NCBI RefSeq assembly: GCF_000308475.2
Contig: NZ_BAFT02000067.1
Location: forward strand, 1-64,000
Reading direction: 5' to 3'
DNA length: 64,000 nucleotides
Origin: Nocardia brasiliensis NBRC 14402
GTDB taxonomy: Bacteria > Actinomycetota > Actinomycetes > Mycobacteriales > Mycobacteriaceae
The translations under genes and the position numbers were made by a program. Below, piece after piece: positions 42,858-51,652 of the stretch (positions within the stretch are counted from its first letter, which is position 1; each line of letters begins with the position of its first letter). The notes under the pieces were generated by a model. The model saw only the letters and a list, made by a program, of their open reading frames with translations, was not told the DNA's origin and ran no database searches.

Positions 42858-43121
42858 CCTTCAGGGAGCTGTCGCCGGTCACCCTGTGCCATTGAATGGT
42901 TCGCCTGAGTACGTGGGCGCAGGGGTTCAGTCGATGCGCGGTTCGGCGCCAAACGTGGCCAGTGCCGACGTGCTGGTGCCGATGTTGGCGATGAGGGTGC
43001 GTGGTTCGGTGAAGAGCCCAGGGTCGTCTTCCCACTCCTGGGTAGACCACAGAACACCAGTCGCGCCACGCCGATGCCCATGGGCCGAGCCTATCGGGCC
43101 CGCTTGGGTGAGACTGGGGGC

Positions 43122-43808
43122 GTGGCTGCTGAACTGCGTTCTCTCACTGTCGATATCGATACCGGACGGTGGCGGGACACCGTGCTCACGGAGGTGGATC
43201 TGCGGGTGCGCGACGGGCAGGTCACTGTGTTGCTGGGCGGGCCGGGGGATGGGAAGACGATGGTTGCGTATGCGTTGACCGGGCGGTTGCCGGAGTCGGC
43301 GCGGACCACCGGGGAGGTGCTGGTCGAGGGGCGGGTCGGTTACGTTCCACAGGACGGTATCGATGCGTTTGCCAGGGATCGGTCGGTTGGTGCGCAACTG
43401 CAGGAGTTGGCATCGGGAAACGGAACCTGGACGGTCGAACGCGCCTGCGCCGCCGCGCATTATCCGTCCGAAGCGCTGGATCTGTTGCCGCAGCACAACT
43501 CTGCCGGTCAGATTCAACGTGCGGCAGTCGCCGCCGCGCTGCTCACCGACCCGGACGTGCTGATCGCGGACAGTCCGACCGCCTCCCTGGATCAAGGCAC
43601 GGCTTTCGGTGTGTGGAAGTCGATCCGGGAGTACGCGGACGCCGGCGCGGCGGTGCTCGTGATCACGCACGACCTGCTCTTGCTCACCGCGACCGGTTAC
43701 GCCGACCAGCTGGTGATCATGAGCAAAGGGCAGGTCGTGACGGCGGGAAGCATGAATGATCTGAAGACATCGGATGATTCGCGGGTGCGAAGGTATTTCC
43801 AAGGTTGA
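43122..43808 (+). CDS. Degenerate ABC-type ATPase, no transporter partner
   Basis: 228 aa. Walker A is GGPGDGKT (about residue 39) and the Q-loop VPQDGIDAF. The signature is NSAGQIQRAAVAAAL instead of LSGGQ. Walker B is VLIADSPTASLD, where the catalytic Glu of DEPT is Ser. The H-loop His is kept (VITHDLLLL). The build is nearest to peptide/nickel ABC subunits. No permease or binding protein is nearby. GTG 43122 follows GGGGG. It may be a non-hydrolysing or regulatory ATPase, or on the way to decay. Confidence 0.78.
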   Translation: MAAELRSLTVDIDTGRWRDTVLTEVDLRVRDGQVTVLLGGPGDGKTMVAYALTGRLPESARTTGEVLVEGRVGYVPQDGIDAFARDRSVGAQLQELASGNGTWTVERACAAAHYPSEALDLLPQHNSAGQIQRAAVAAALLTDPDVLIADSPTASLDQGTAFGVWKSIREYADAGAAVLVITHDLLLLTATGYADQLVIMSKGQVVTAGSMNDLKTSDDSRVRRYFQG

Positions 43809-44008
43809 GCGCGGGGACCCGGCGGTATCCGGTCATTCCGGACCGGAATTTCGATCTACCTACGCTGAGCTGCTGTTTCGGCAAGCAAGCGGGCTCCCGG
43901 CCTTGGCCGGACCGCGCCACCCGCGGTGATGATGACAACGTCACCGGCGAGGAGCAGGGGTCGGTGATCGAGGCGCCGCAGGTGGAGGGGACCAGCGGCG
44001 TTTCTGAA

Positions 44009-46948
44009 CTACACAGGGCGGAGCGTGGCGAGATGGGTTGCCGCGGCTTCGGTTTCGTGCGCACCGAGGCGACGGTAGATATCGATCGCCTGGCGCAGCA
44101 GTGTCGCCGCGGTGGTGGTGTCGCCCAGGGCGGTGTGGCAGCGAGCGGTCCCGGCCAGGGCGTGCGCCTGCTGGATGTCGCAATCGATGGCACGAGCCAC
44201 GGTCAGCGCTTCGACGAACATCGTCAGCGCATCGGCAGGCGCTCCAGACGTCAGCAGCACCTTCGCGGTGTTGTTCAGTGCCTCGGCTTCTTTGGCGCGG
44301 TAACCGATCTGACGGAACAGGGTAAGGGCTTGCCGGGAGAGTTCGGCGGCCCGCGGGTGATCGCCGGTGTCGCGGTGCACGAGACCGAGATTGGCGAGCG
44401 CCTCGGCTTCACCGATGCGATAGCCGGTGTCCCGGAACACGATCAAGGCTTGCCGGGAGCGGGCTGCCGCCTGCTCGTAGTTCCCGGTTTCCCGGTGCAC
44501 CGTGGCCAGATAGTTGAGGTTCACGGCTTCGCCGATGCGGTGGCCGATTTCGCGGGACACGACCAGCGCCTGCTGCAGCACTGCGGTGGCCTGCGCATGC
44601 TCGCCGGTGTCGCGGTGGACGAGACCGAGGTTGCCGAGGGCGTTGGCTTCGCCGCGGCGATGGCCGATCTCCTGGAACAGTGTTGTCGCGTGCCGAAACA
44701 GGTCCGCGGCCTGCCGATAGTCCCCGATCTCGCGGCGCACGCTGCCGAGGAAGCCGAGCGCGTTGGCTTCGCCGAGCGGATAGCCCGCCTCCTGGAACAG
44801 GGCCAGTGCCTGTTCGAGCAGGTGGGTGGCTTGTTCGTAGTCGCCGTTGTCGCGGCGGACGCCGCCGAGGCTGGCGAGGGTGTTGGCTTCGCCGAGGGGA
44901 AAGCCGATGTCCCGGTACAGATCCAGAGCTTGTTCGAGCAGGTGGGTGGCTTGTTCGTAGTCGCCGTTGTCGCGGCGGACGCCGCCGAGGCCGGCCAGGG
45001 TGTTGGCCTCGCCGAGCGGGTAGCCCGCTTCCTGATACAGGGTGAGGGCCTGCCGGAACAGATCGGCCGTCCGGTCGTAGTTGCCGGTCTGCCACTGCAC
45101 GATGCCGAGGTTGCGCAGCGCGTCCGCCGCACCGAGCGCGTAACCCGTCTCCCGATACAAAACCAAGGCTTGCCGGAGCAGGTCCGAGGCTTCGTCGTAA
45201 TTCCCGGTCTGCCATTCGAGCGTGCCGAGGTTGGTGAGCGCGTCGGCGCGGCCGAGCCGGTTACCCAGCCGGCCCGCGGCCGCGGCGGCGCGCTGGTGCA
45301 ACTGCCGCGCCGATGGCCACGGACCTTCGCGCTCCAACAATTCCGCCAGCACTTCGGTCAGTCCGACCATGCGCGCGGGATCGCGATCGGCGGTGTGGTC
45401 GAGGCAGGCGAGCAGGTTGGCCCGCTCCTGCCGCAGCCACGCCAGCGCGGGCATCTCGTTGTCGAATTCGGGTATGGCACAGGCGTTGTCGGCGCGGTCA
45501 CGGCACGGCCTGCGGGTGAGCCAGTGGTCCGCGGCTGCGGCGGCAGTCCGGTAGTAGTCGAGCAGTCGGTGCATCGCATCGGCGTCGTCGCCGGACGAAA
45601 CCGCAAGGGCGCGAGCGTATTCGCGCACCAGATCGTGCAGGCAGTAGCGGCCGGGTGTCGTCTCCTCGACGAGATGGCAGGTAAACAGCGCCTCGAGTTC
45701 GGCGCGCGCCTCGGCGAGCGAACTGCCGTGCAGGGCAGCGACGGCGTAGGGATCGAAATCGGGGCCGGGGTGCAGTCCCAGCCTGCGGAACAGTTGTCGC
45801 CGGGCCGGCGGCAGGCTCTCGTACGAGGCGGTGAACGCGGCGCGCACCGCGCGCTGACCGGCGTCGAGTTCACCGAGCCGATCCTGTGCGGTGCGGAACT
45901 CCGCGGCCAGACCGGCCAGCGTCCACGCCGGATGATGGGCGAGGCGACCGGCCAGCAGCACGATCGCCAGCGGCAGGTAGCCGCACAACCGGACGATCTC
46001 GGCGACGGCCGCGAGCTCGTCGCCCGTCGGATTCCGTTGTGCCAGACGGCAGAACAGGTCGATCGCACTGTCCGGTTCCAGGGTGCCCAGCGGTAGCGGG
46101 AGCGCGCTGTCCAGCGCGACGAGCCGGCGGCGGCTGGTGATCAAGGTGAGGCATTCGGGCCCCGCGGGCAGCAGGGGTTCGATCTGAGCGTGGTCGCGGG
46201 CGTCGTCGAGGACCAGCAGCATGCGCTTACCGGCGACCCGGTCGCGCCACAGGTCGCGCCGCGCGTCGAGGGAGTCCGGAATATGCCCCGGGGCGATGCC
46301 GAGACCGGTGAGCAGGGTGGCCAGCACGGCCGCCGGATCGGCGGGCACCTGACCGGGAGTGTGCGAATTCAGCTCGACGAAGAACCTGCCGTCCGGAAAC
46401 CGGTCCGACAGCAGGTGCGCCGCTCGGACGACCAGCGCGGTTTTCCCGACGCCCGGCATGCCGTCGACGGTGTGGATGGACACGACCCGATTCGGTCCCG
46501 CGGCGTCCAGGATCCGCTGCACCTCGGCATCGCGCCCGACGAACGTAGGGACGTCGCGGCGCAGCGTAGTCAGCACGGTAGGGCGCACCGGCTGCGTGCT
46601 GGCCGCTTTCCACAGCCGCCGCCAGGCCGATCGGTTCGACAGGTCCGGCGGTAGGGGGCCGGCGGTCTGCCGGGCCAGTGAAATCAACGTGACCAGCACC
46701 GGATCCAGCGATTCGAAACGAGAGGGCACATTGCGTCCGGTCCGCCAGTCGCTGATGCGCTGCATCGAGGGCCGCTGACCGGGTGCCGTCGCGCGAGCGG
46801 CTTTCAACCGGGCTTCGGTCGCGGTCGCGACCCGCTGCAAGGTGGGATTGCCTGCGGCTTCCCACAAGTGCGCCAACCTGGTCACGAAGAGCGCCCGGGG
46901 TGATGCGTCTTCGTCACGACCTCCGTTCCGACCGGTCTCACTAATCAT
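44009..46948 (-). CDS. STAND NTPase: HTH-like N-terminus, NB-ARC, ten TPR units
   Basis: 979 aa. Residues about 1-100 are the XRE-like segment common in actinobacterial NB-ARC regulators (MQRISDWRTGRNVPSRF). The NB-ARC domain follows: P-loop GMPGVGKTAL (about 162), Walker B MLLVLDDARD (about 245), GLPL-like CGYLPLAIVLLAGRL (about 325). A helical arm ends in CLHDLVREYARAL. Residues about 566-965 are ten 40-residue TPRs of the form GEANxLxxLGxVRRDxGDYxQ. This architecture is used for signal-gated oligomerisation in AfsR-like regulators and NLR-like defence proteins. No SARP, nuclease, protease or TIR effector is attached. No ribosome site precedes ATG 46948. Confidence 0.88.
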   Translation of the reverse strand: MISETGRNGGRDEDASPRALFVTRLAHLWEAAGNPTLQRVATATEARLKAARATAPGQRPSMQRISDWRTGRNVPSRFESLDPVLVTLISLARQTAGPLPPDLSNRSAWRRLWKAASTQPVRPTVLTTLRRDVPTFVGRDAEVQRILDAAGPNRVVSIHTVDGMPGVGKTALVVRAAHLLSDRFPDGRFFVELNSHTPGQVPADPAAVLATLLTGLGIAPGHIPDSLDARRDLWRDRVAGKRMLLVLDDARDHAQIEPLLPAGPECLTLITSRRRLVALDSALPLPLGTLEPDSAIDLFCRLAQRNPTGDELAAVAEIVRLCGYLPLAIVLLAGRLAHHPAWTLAGLAAEFRTAQDRLGELDAGQRAVRAAFTASYESLPPARRQLFRRLGLHPGPDFDPYAVAALHGSSLAEARAELEALFTCHLVEETTPGRYCLHDLVREYARALAVSSGDDADAMHRLLDYYRTAAAAADHWLTRRPCRDRADNACAIPEFDNEMPALAWLRQERANLLACLDHTADRDPARMVGLTEVLAELLEREGPWPSARQLHQRAAAAAGRLGNRLGRADALTNLGTLEWQTGNYDEASDLLRQALVLYRETGYALGAADALRNLGIVQWQTGNYDRTADLFRQALTLYQEAGYPLGEANTLAGLGGVRRDNGDYEQATHLLEQALDLYRDIGFPLGEANTLASLGGVRRDNGDYEQATHLLEQALALFQEAGYPLGEANALGFLGSVRREIGDYRQAADLFRHATTLFQEIGHRRGEANALGNLGLVHRDTGEHAQATAVLQQALVVSREIGHRIGEAVNLNYLATVHRETGNYEQAAARSRQALIVFRDTGYRIGEAEALANLGLVHRDTGDHPRAAELSRQALTLFRQIGYRAKEAEALNNTAKVLLTSGAPADALTMFVEALTVARAIDCDIQQAHALAGTARCHTALGDTTTAATLLRQAIDIYRRLGAHETEAAATHLATLRPV
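44819..45058 (-). repeat. Near-identical 120-bp repeats in the TPR array
   Basis: Bases 44821-44870 and 44941-44990 are identical, exactly 120 bp apart, and the flanking bases differ at only a few positions. The other TPR units share the 120-bp period with more divergence. Confidence 0.9.
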
Positions 46949-47290
46949 GGCGTGCACACCAACAGACGATAGGGGTCACCGCCGCCGGCGGTCGCGCGCG
47001 TCTTCCTCCGGCGAAGTGGAGTTCGAATACAATTTCGCCGGGCACCTGCGGTTATCCGGCGGACCGGACCGTCGACAAACGGTGACAGGAGAAACGTTCG
47101 TGCATCGATCTCGTGCACTGACCGGTACGCCCTCGCGGTGGTAGTGAGCATCGCCGTCGCGGTCGCCACGGTGGGAGCCGCCGGTCCGGCCGGCGCGCGG
47201 CCCGCGTTCCGGGACCAGACGTTTCGGTCCGAGTTCAGTAGGGCTCGGCTTACCGAAGTCGCCGCCGGGACAGCCCACCGCTGCGGGCTA
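46949..47290. other. 342-bp gap with a possible signal-peptide stump
   Basis: Holds the STAND promoter. A rightward frame from GTG 47138 reads VVSIAVAVATVGAAGPAGAR, like a signal peptide, and then PAFRDQTFRSEFS before running antisense into the truncated tetR. It may be the 5' end of a lost secreted-protein gene; not supported as a functional gene. Confidence 0.35.
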
Positions 47291-47779
47291 TTACCGGTCT
47301 TGGGTCTGGAGGGCGCGGGTTACCAAGGTGGCCAGTCGGTGGGCGTCGGCGGGGGTGGTGGGGGTGCGGGTGAGCAGGGCGCGGAAGTGGAGGGGGGCGA
47401 TGAGTAGTTCGAGGGCTTGGCGGGCGTCGGTGCCGGCGGGGAGTTCGCCGCGGTCGACGGCGCGGGTGATGAGGGGGCGGATCTTGCTGAATCTGTTCGC
47501 CCAGAAGGTGTTTCGGGCGGCTTCGATTTCGGGGGAGTCGCTGATCAAGGCCATGGATCTGGCGAGTGCGCCGCCGAGCGGGGTGGCGAGGTAGTCGGCG
47601 AGTTCGATGGCGAAAGCGGTCAGGTCGCCGTGCAGGGTGCCGGTGTCCGGCGGCGGCAACGTCTCCTCGCTGTAGGCGAGCAAGGCCTCCACGATCAAGT
47701 TCTCCCGGGTGCCCCAGCGTCGGTAGATCGAGGAGTCGCGCACCGCGGCGCGCCGGGCGATATCGGGGATGCCGACTCG
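47291..47779 (-). pseudogene. 5'-truncated TetR-family gene
   Basis: The frame keeps the recognition helix (IPDIARRAAVRDSSIYRRWG) and the whole ligand domain (ELADYLATPLGGALARSMAL and on to the stop), but the first HTH helices and the start codon are gone. A TAG stands at 47780-47782, where upstream sequence should continue. It meets the truncated FAH gene at the same point, indicating a deletion or rearrangement junction. Confidence 0.75.
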
Positions 47780-48139
47780 CTAATGCGCTCCGGTTTCGGC
47801 CCGCAGAAATCCAAACACTTCCGCACCTCGATGTCCGATATCGCGGTGACCGACGCCACCGTGCTCGACCGCATCGCTGACCTGACCGCGAGTGTGCAGG
47901 TCAACGGGAAAACCGTGGCGCGCACGAGCACTCGCGCCATGCGATACTCGGTGCCCGAAGCCATCGCGCACGCCTCGAGGGACGAGCAACTCTTCCCGGG
48001 AGAACTGATCGCGACGGGGACGCTACCCGGAGGCAGCGGCATGGAACTGGGACAGTGGCTGCGACCGGGCGACCGGCTGCGCCTGGAGATCGATGAGGTC
48101 GGCGTGATCGAACATCACATCGGAGAGGCGAACCACTGA
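47780..48139 (+). pseudogene. 5'-truncated fumarylacetoacetate hydrolase family gene
   Basis: Only the C-terminal half of a FAH domain remains: GFGPQKSKHFRTSMSD, SVQVNGKTVARTSTRAMRYS, PGELIATGTLPGGSGMELG, then LRPGDRLRLEIDEVGVIEHH. A full protein would be around 280 residues; about 118 are left. The 1-bp gap to the MBL gene shows they once formed an operon. Confidence 0.8.
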
Positions 48140-48140
48140 T

Positions 48141-48851
48141 ATGCGCATCACACAGGTTGCCGACTCCGTCTACGTCGTGGCGGGTACCAACGTCAACTGG
48201 TCGTTGGTGACCGACGGCTCCGGCGTCACCCTCGTCGACGCCGGGTACCCGCGGGATACCGACGACGTGCTCGACTCCATTCGGCAGATCGGCCACGACC
48301 TCGGCGATCTGGCGGCGGTCCTGGTCACGCACGCACATCTCGACCACATCGGCGCGATTCCGGCGCTGGTGCGTCGCACGGGCGTCCCCGTGTACACCGG
48401 TGCGGCGGAAGCGGCGCATGCGCGGCGTGAGTACCTGGAGCAGGTCACGCCGGTCGAGATGGTCGGTCTGTTGCGCGCGCCGGGCGGGCCACGCTGGGTC
48501 GCGCAGACCGTGCGGGCGGTGGTCGGGCACATCAAAATGAAAGTTCCGACCGCCACCGCCTACGACGACGACACCCTGCGCGCACTGCCGGGTGGGTTCA
48601 CCGCCGTACCGACGCCGGGTCACACCACCGGACACACCGCCTACTTGCTGCCCGATCAGCAGATCCTGTTCAGCGGCGACGCCCTCGTCACCGGCCACCC
48701 GCTGCTCGCCACCGTCGGCCCGCAGCTGCTGCCCACCGTCTTCAACCACGACGAAGACCTCACCCGCCGCACGGCGCAATCCCTGCTCGACCCCGCGCCC
48801 CGCCTGATCGTCCCCGGTCACGGTGAGCCCGAGAAGCCGGGTGCCGCCTAG
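48141..48851 (+). CDS. MBL-fold metallo-hydrolase
   Basis: 236 aa. Metal motif THAHLDHIG (about residue 63), further ligands in PTPGHTTGHTAY, SGDALV and PGHGEP. A hydrolase of the glyoxalase II/lactonase build with unknown substrate. It follows the truncated FAH gene by 1 bp, so its original promoter has probably been lost and present expression is uncertain. Confidence 0.88.
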   Translation: MRITQVADSVYVVAGTNVNWSLVTDGSGVTLVDAGYPRDTDDVLDSIRQIGHDLGDLAAVLVTHAHLDHIGAIPALVRRTGVPVYTGAAEAAHARREYLEQVTPVEMVGLLRAPGGPRWVAQTVRAVVGHIKMKVPTATAYDDDTLRALPGGFTAVPTPGHTTGHTAYLLPDQQILFSGDALVTGHPLLATVGPQLLPTVFNHDEDLTRRTAQSLLDPAPRLIVPGHGEPEKPGAA

Positions 48852-48889
48852 CCGGTAATCTGGCCGTTCATCGAAATCGAGGAGTGTGG

Positions 48890-49171
48890 GTGTTCAAGGT
48901 CAACGAGTACTTCGACGGCACGGTCAAGTCGCTGGCGTTCGAGGCGGCGGACGGGCCCGCGACCATCGGAGTGATGGCGGCTGGGGAGTACCAGTTCGGG
49001 ACCGCGCAGCGGGAGATCATGCACGTGGTTTCGGGCGCGTTGACCGTCAAGCTGCCCGGCGCCGACGAGTTCGTGACCTACTCGGCCGGTGAGCGGTTCG
49101 AGGTGCCCGCAGACAGCAAGTTCGACGTCCAGGTGGCGGTCGATACGGCGTATCTGTGCGAGTACCGCTGA
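48890..49171 (+). CDS. ppnP: Pyrimidine/purine nucleoside phosphorylase PpnP
   Basis: 93 aa cupin; E. coli PpnP (YaiE) has 94. Begins (M)FKVNEYFDGTVKSLAFEA and retains YQFGTAQREIMHVVSGALTV and the C-terminal VQVAVDTAYLCEYR. It phosphorolyses several nucleosides to a free base and ribose-1-phosphate. GTG 48890 matches the family start and follows GAGGAG. Confidence 0.93.
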   Translation: MFKVNEYFDGTVKSLAFEAADGPATIGVMAAGEYQFGTAQREIMHVVSGALTVKLPGADEFVTYSAGERFEVPADSKFDVQVAVDTAYLCEYR

Positions 49172-49813
49172 CGTAGCCGCTCCCGCTTCTTGGTGCAGAT
49201 GTGCGGCTTTCGCGTGTCGACACGGGCCTATCTGTCGCTTGGTTTGCTTGCGTTCGGGCTTGTCGGCTGGCTGCCGAAGTGTGACTTGCTCAGGTTGGTG
49301 TGCCTGCCGCGGGAGTTACGTGGATGGTGCTGGGCGCGTCAGGTGGGGTTCCCGGCTTTAGGCGCATGTCGGGTGCGTGAAGGTGGAGTTCCGGCGTGGT
49401 CATCTGGCTGTGGTGCTGTTTTCGAGAGTTCCTTGACGAGGTAAACAGCGGTTTCGGGTGGGTGGGGTTGTGGCTCGGCGTGTTTTGCTGGGTGAGTCGC
49501 GGGGTCACAGACCTTCCATACGGTTCACAGCAACTACAGCCCCTGTGAGCAGTAGGAAACCTTTGTGACCTTGAACCTATCTGTCGCTTGGTCCAGGCCA
49601 ACCGGTCCGCTCCCCAACCGCCTTTCTTTCCCAAGCCGCTCGAGACGCCACCACAGCCAGATGACCACGCTGGAACCTGCCTCATACACCTGACGTGCGC
49701 CTAAAGCCGGGTACGGCACACGACGTGCTCAGCACTATCCCGGTAACTCCCGCGGCAGGTATACCGAACTGGGCAGGCGCGCATAGGACTTCGAGACAGA
49801 GCCAAGCCGCCGA
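49172..49813. other. 642-bp gene-free region with long imperfect inverted repeat
   Basis: No CDS is supported. It contains inverted arms (49303-49416 and 49648-49759) and a direct repeat CCTATCTGTCGCTTGGT at about 49229 and 49577. The short frames in the arms read as each other's relatives (MRLKPGT..PSTI), which reflects the repeat and is not a gene. Confidence 0.6.
49303..49759. repeat. Imperfect inverted repeat, arms about 110 bp
   Basis: CCTGCCGCGGGAGTTA at the left edge pairs with TAACTCCCGCGGCAGG at 49744-49759. CCCGGCTTTAGGCGCA pairs with TGCGCCTAAAGCCGGG. CGTGGTCATCTGGCTGTGGTG (49395-49415) pairs with the complement at 49650-49670. About 230 bp lie between the arms. Confidence 0.75.
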
Positions 49814-50308
49814 TCAGTCCGGGTGGGCGGCGAACCACGCATCGAATACCTTGAAGTCGCTGCGCTGCAATCCTTTCCGCGGATCGACGCGGTGCAGCAG
49901 CGCGCTGCCGTGGTATTCGGCCGCCACCCAGTCCCGGTCAGTGCGGGTGATCTCGTCGTCGACCCAGATGAACGGTCGCCCGGCCGCCCAGTCGACCAAA
50001 GCGCGGGTTTTCCAGTGTAATCCGAACCATCGGTCGACGCGATCGTCCGGAGCCGTCGGCCACTCCAGCACGGTGAGTTCCGGCAGGCCGAGGATCGGGC
50101 TCAGCGTGGTGTTCGCCTCGTGCATCCAGGTGGTGGCCCAAACCACCTGGCACGGCAGCGCGGCCAGGAGTGGCCCGAGTTCGGAATCGAGCCGTGCCAG
50201 TAAGGGATTCGAGTCGGGTAACTCCGGACGCGCCGGACCGTCGGTCCCGCCGAACGGAATCAGCGGCCCGTCGACGTCGAGGAACAGCAGTGCATCCACC
50301 GCTCGCAC
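49814..50308 (-). CDS. HAD-superfamily domain protein
   Basis: 164 aa. Motif I is present as LLFLDVDGPL (DxD), with WATTWMHEAN as likely motif II and FIWVDDEITRTD as the acidic motif IV. This is the small actinobacterial HAD family with no cap domain. Probable phosphatase of unknown substrate. GTG 50308 is chosen for a GGGAG site; TTG 50329 is possible. Confidence 0.82.
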   Translation of the reverse strand: MRAVDALLFLDVDGPLIPFGGTDGPARPELPDSNPLLARLDSELGPLLAALPCQVVWATTWMHEANTTLSPILGLPELTVLEWPTAPDDRVDRWFGLHWKTRALVDWAAGRPFIWVDDEITRTDRDWVAAEYHGSALLHRVDPRKGLQRSDFKVFDAWFAAHPD

Positions 50309-50627
50309 CCTAGCGCTCCCGATGGACAACGCCCATGGCCCGAACTAGATCTCGATCCGCGGCACCAGCGGTTGTGCGCGGGCGCTCGCCGCCGCCTATC
50401 TGGTCGACGGAACATTGCCCGCGGGCGACGTCGCCTGCTCGCCCAGCTGAGCCGACTCGTTCCGAATACCCCTGTTGAACAGCTCGTTCAGGAACCGTTC
50501 AGTGGGTGGTGAGCCTACGTCTGCATCATCTGTGCCGGGTGCCGAGACACCGTGATGTCGTTGCTGCGCGGCGGCAAGGCGATTCGGTATCTCGACCGAT
50601 GGATTCAGCAGAAAGGCAAGTCCGAGA
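50309..50627. other. 319-bp intergenic region
   Basis: Promoter region for the rightward lipoprotein hydrolase and the leftward HAD gene. I see no gene, repeat or RNA structure that I can support. Confidence 0.4.
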
Positions 50628-51464
50628 ATGAGTTATGTACGTCAGTGGTCCGGGTTCGGCCGCACCGTGCTGATCACCATGGCAGTCGTGTCGAGCCTGG
50701 CGGTGACAGCTTGTTCGGCGGCTGCCGAGGACAAAGCGCCTGCCGAGACCCCGGCGGTCAAGCCGGCGGTGCTGCTCGTGCACGGGGCGTTCGCCGACGG
50801 TTCCAGCTGGAGCAAGGTGGCCGAACGGCTCCAGCGCGACGGCTATCAGGTGACCTCCGCCGCCGTTCCGCTGCGCGGACTCACCTACGACGCCGGATAC
50901 ATCCGCGGCATCCTGGACGGCATGCCGGGCAAGACCATCGTGGTCGGCCACTCCTACGGTGGCGCCGTGATCACCAATGCCGCAACCGGTTCGCCCAAGG
51001 CGGCGGGCCTGGTCTACATCGCGGCGTTCGCCCCGGACCAGGGCGAGAGCCTCGGCGAACTCGACGGCCGATTCGGCGGCCCGGCCACCAAAATCACGGC
51101 GCCGCACGAGTACCCGCTGCCGGACGGAAAGGGCAGCGCGCCCGAGCTGAGCATCGCGCCGGACAAGTTCGGTGAGTTCTTCGCGCAGGACCTGCCCGCC
51201 GGCGAGGCGGCGATCCTGGCGGCCGGGCAGCGCCCGATCGCGGTGGCCTCGTTCACCGACAAGTCCGCCGAGCCCGCCTGGAAGACCCTGCCGAGCTGGA
51301 CCCTCGTTGCCGCAGACGATCGGATGATCCCGCCCGCCGGTCAGCGGGAGATGGCCGCGCGGATGAAGTCGACCGTCGTGGAAAGCCCAGGCAGTCACGC
51401 GATCGCATTGTCCCAGCCGCAGGCCGTCGTCGACCTGATCGAAACCGCGGCCGCCGAGGTCTGA
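50628..51464 (+). CDS. Exported lipoprotein alpha/beta hydrolase
   Basis: 278 aa. N-terminal lipoprotein signal (hydrophobic core VLITMAVVSSLAV, lipobox VTAC). Alpha/beta hydrolase core: VLLVHGAFADGSSWSKVAER, nucleophile GHSYGG, acid around LVAADDRMIP, His in PGSHAIA. It resembles the common HGAFADGSSW family of esterases, here displayed on the cell surface. Confidence 0.87.
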   Translation: MSYVRQWSGFGRTVLITMAVVSSLAVTACSAAAEDKAPAETPAVKPAVLLVHGAFADGSSWSKVAERLQRDGYQVTSAAVPLRGLTYDAGYIRGILDGMPGKTIVVGHSYGGAVITNAATGSPKAAGLVYIAAFAPDQGESLGELDGRFGGPATKITAPHEYPLPDGKGSAPELSIAPDKFGEFFAQDLPAGEAAILAAGQRPIAVASFTDKSAEPAWKTLPSWTLVAADDRMIPPAGQREMAARMKSTVVESPGSHAIALSQPQAVVDLIETAAAEV

Positions 51465-51652
51465 GCGCGGCGAGCCCTGTCGAGACCGCAACGCTCGCCG
51501 TGCGCCGGCGGGCTCGATCCGGTGCCTCGCGCCGCATTCGGCTGACCGACAACGCAATCGGCGCGGGCGGGGGCTCGGTACGGTGGTTGTGATGGGGCAG
51601 GCCGGTAGCCCCATCGGCTCGGCCGGACCGGTTCGCGGAGTGGGGAGGCATC

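Noticed and set aside
42927..43079. Leftward coding fragment reading TGVLWSTQEWEDDPGLFTEP
   Set aside because: Protein-like, but no start, no family recognised and no continuation; noted only in the text of the neighbouring feature.
42671..43081. Leftward frame containing GLPRSGKTTLG, resembling a P-loop
   Set aside because: The surrounding residues do not form a nucleotide-binding domain, and the match appears to be chance in GC-rich DNA.
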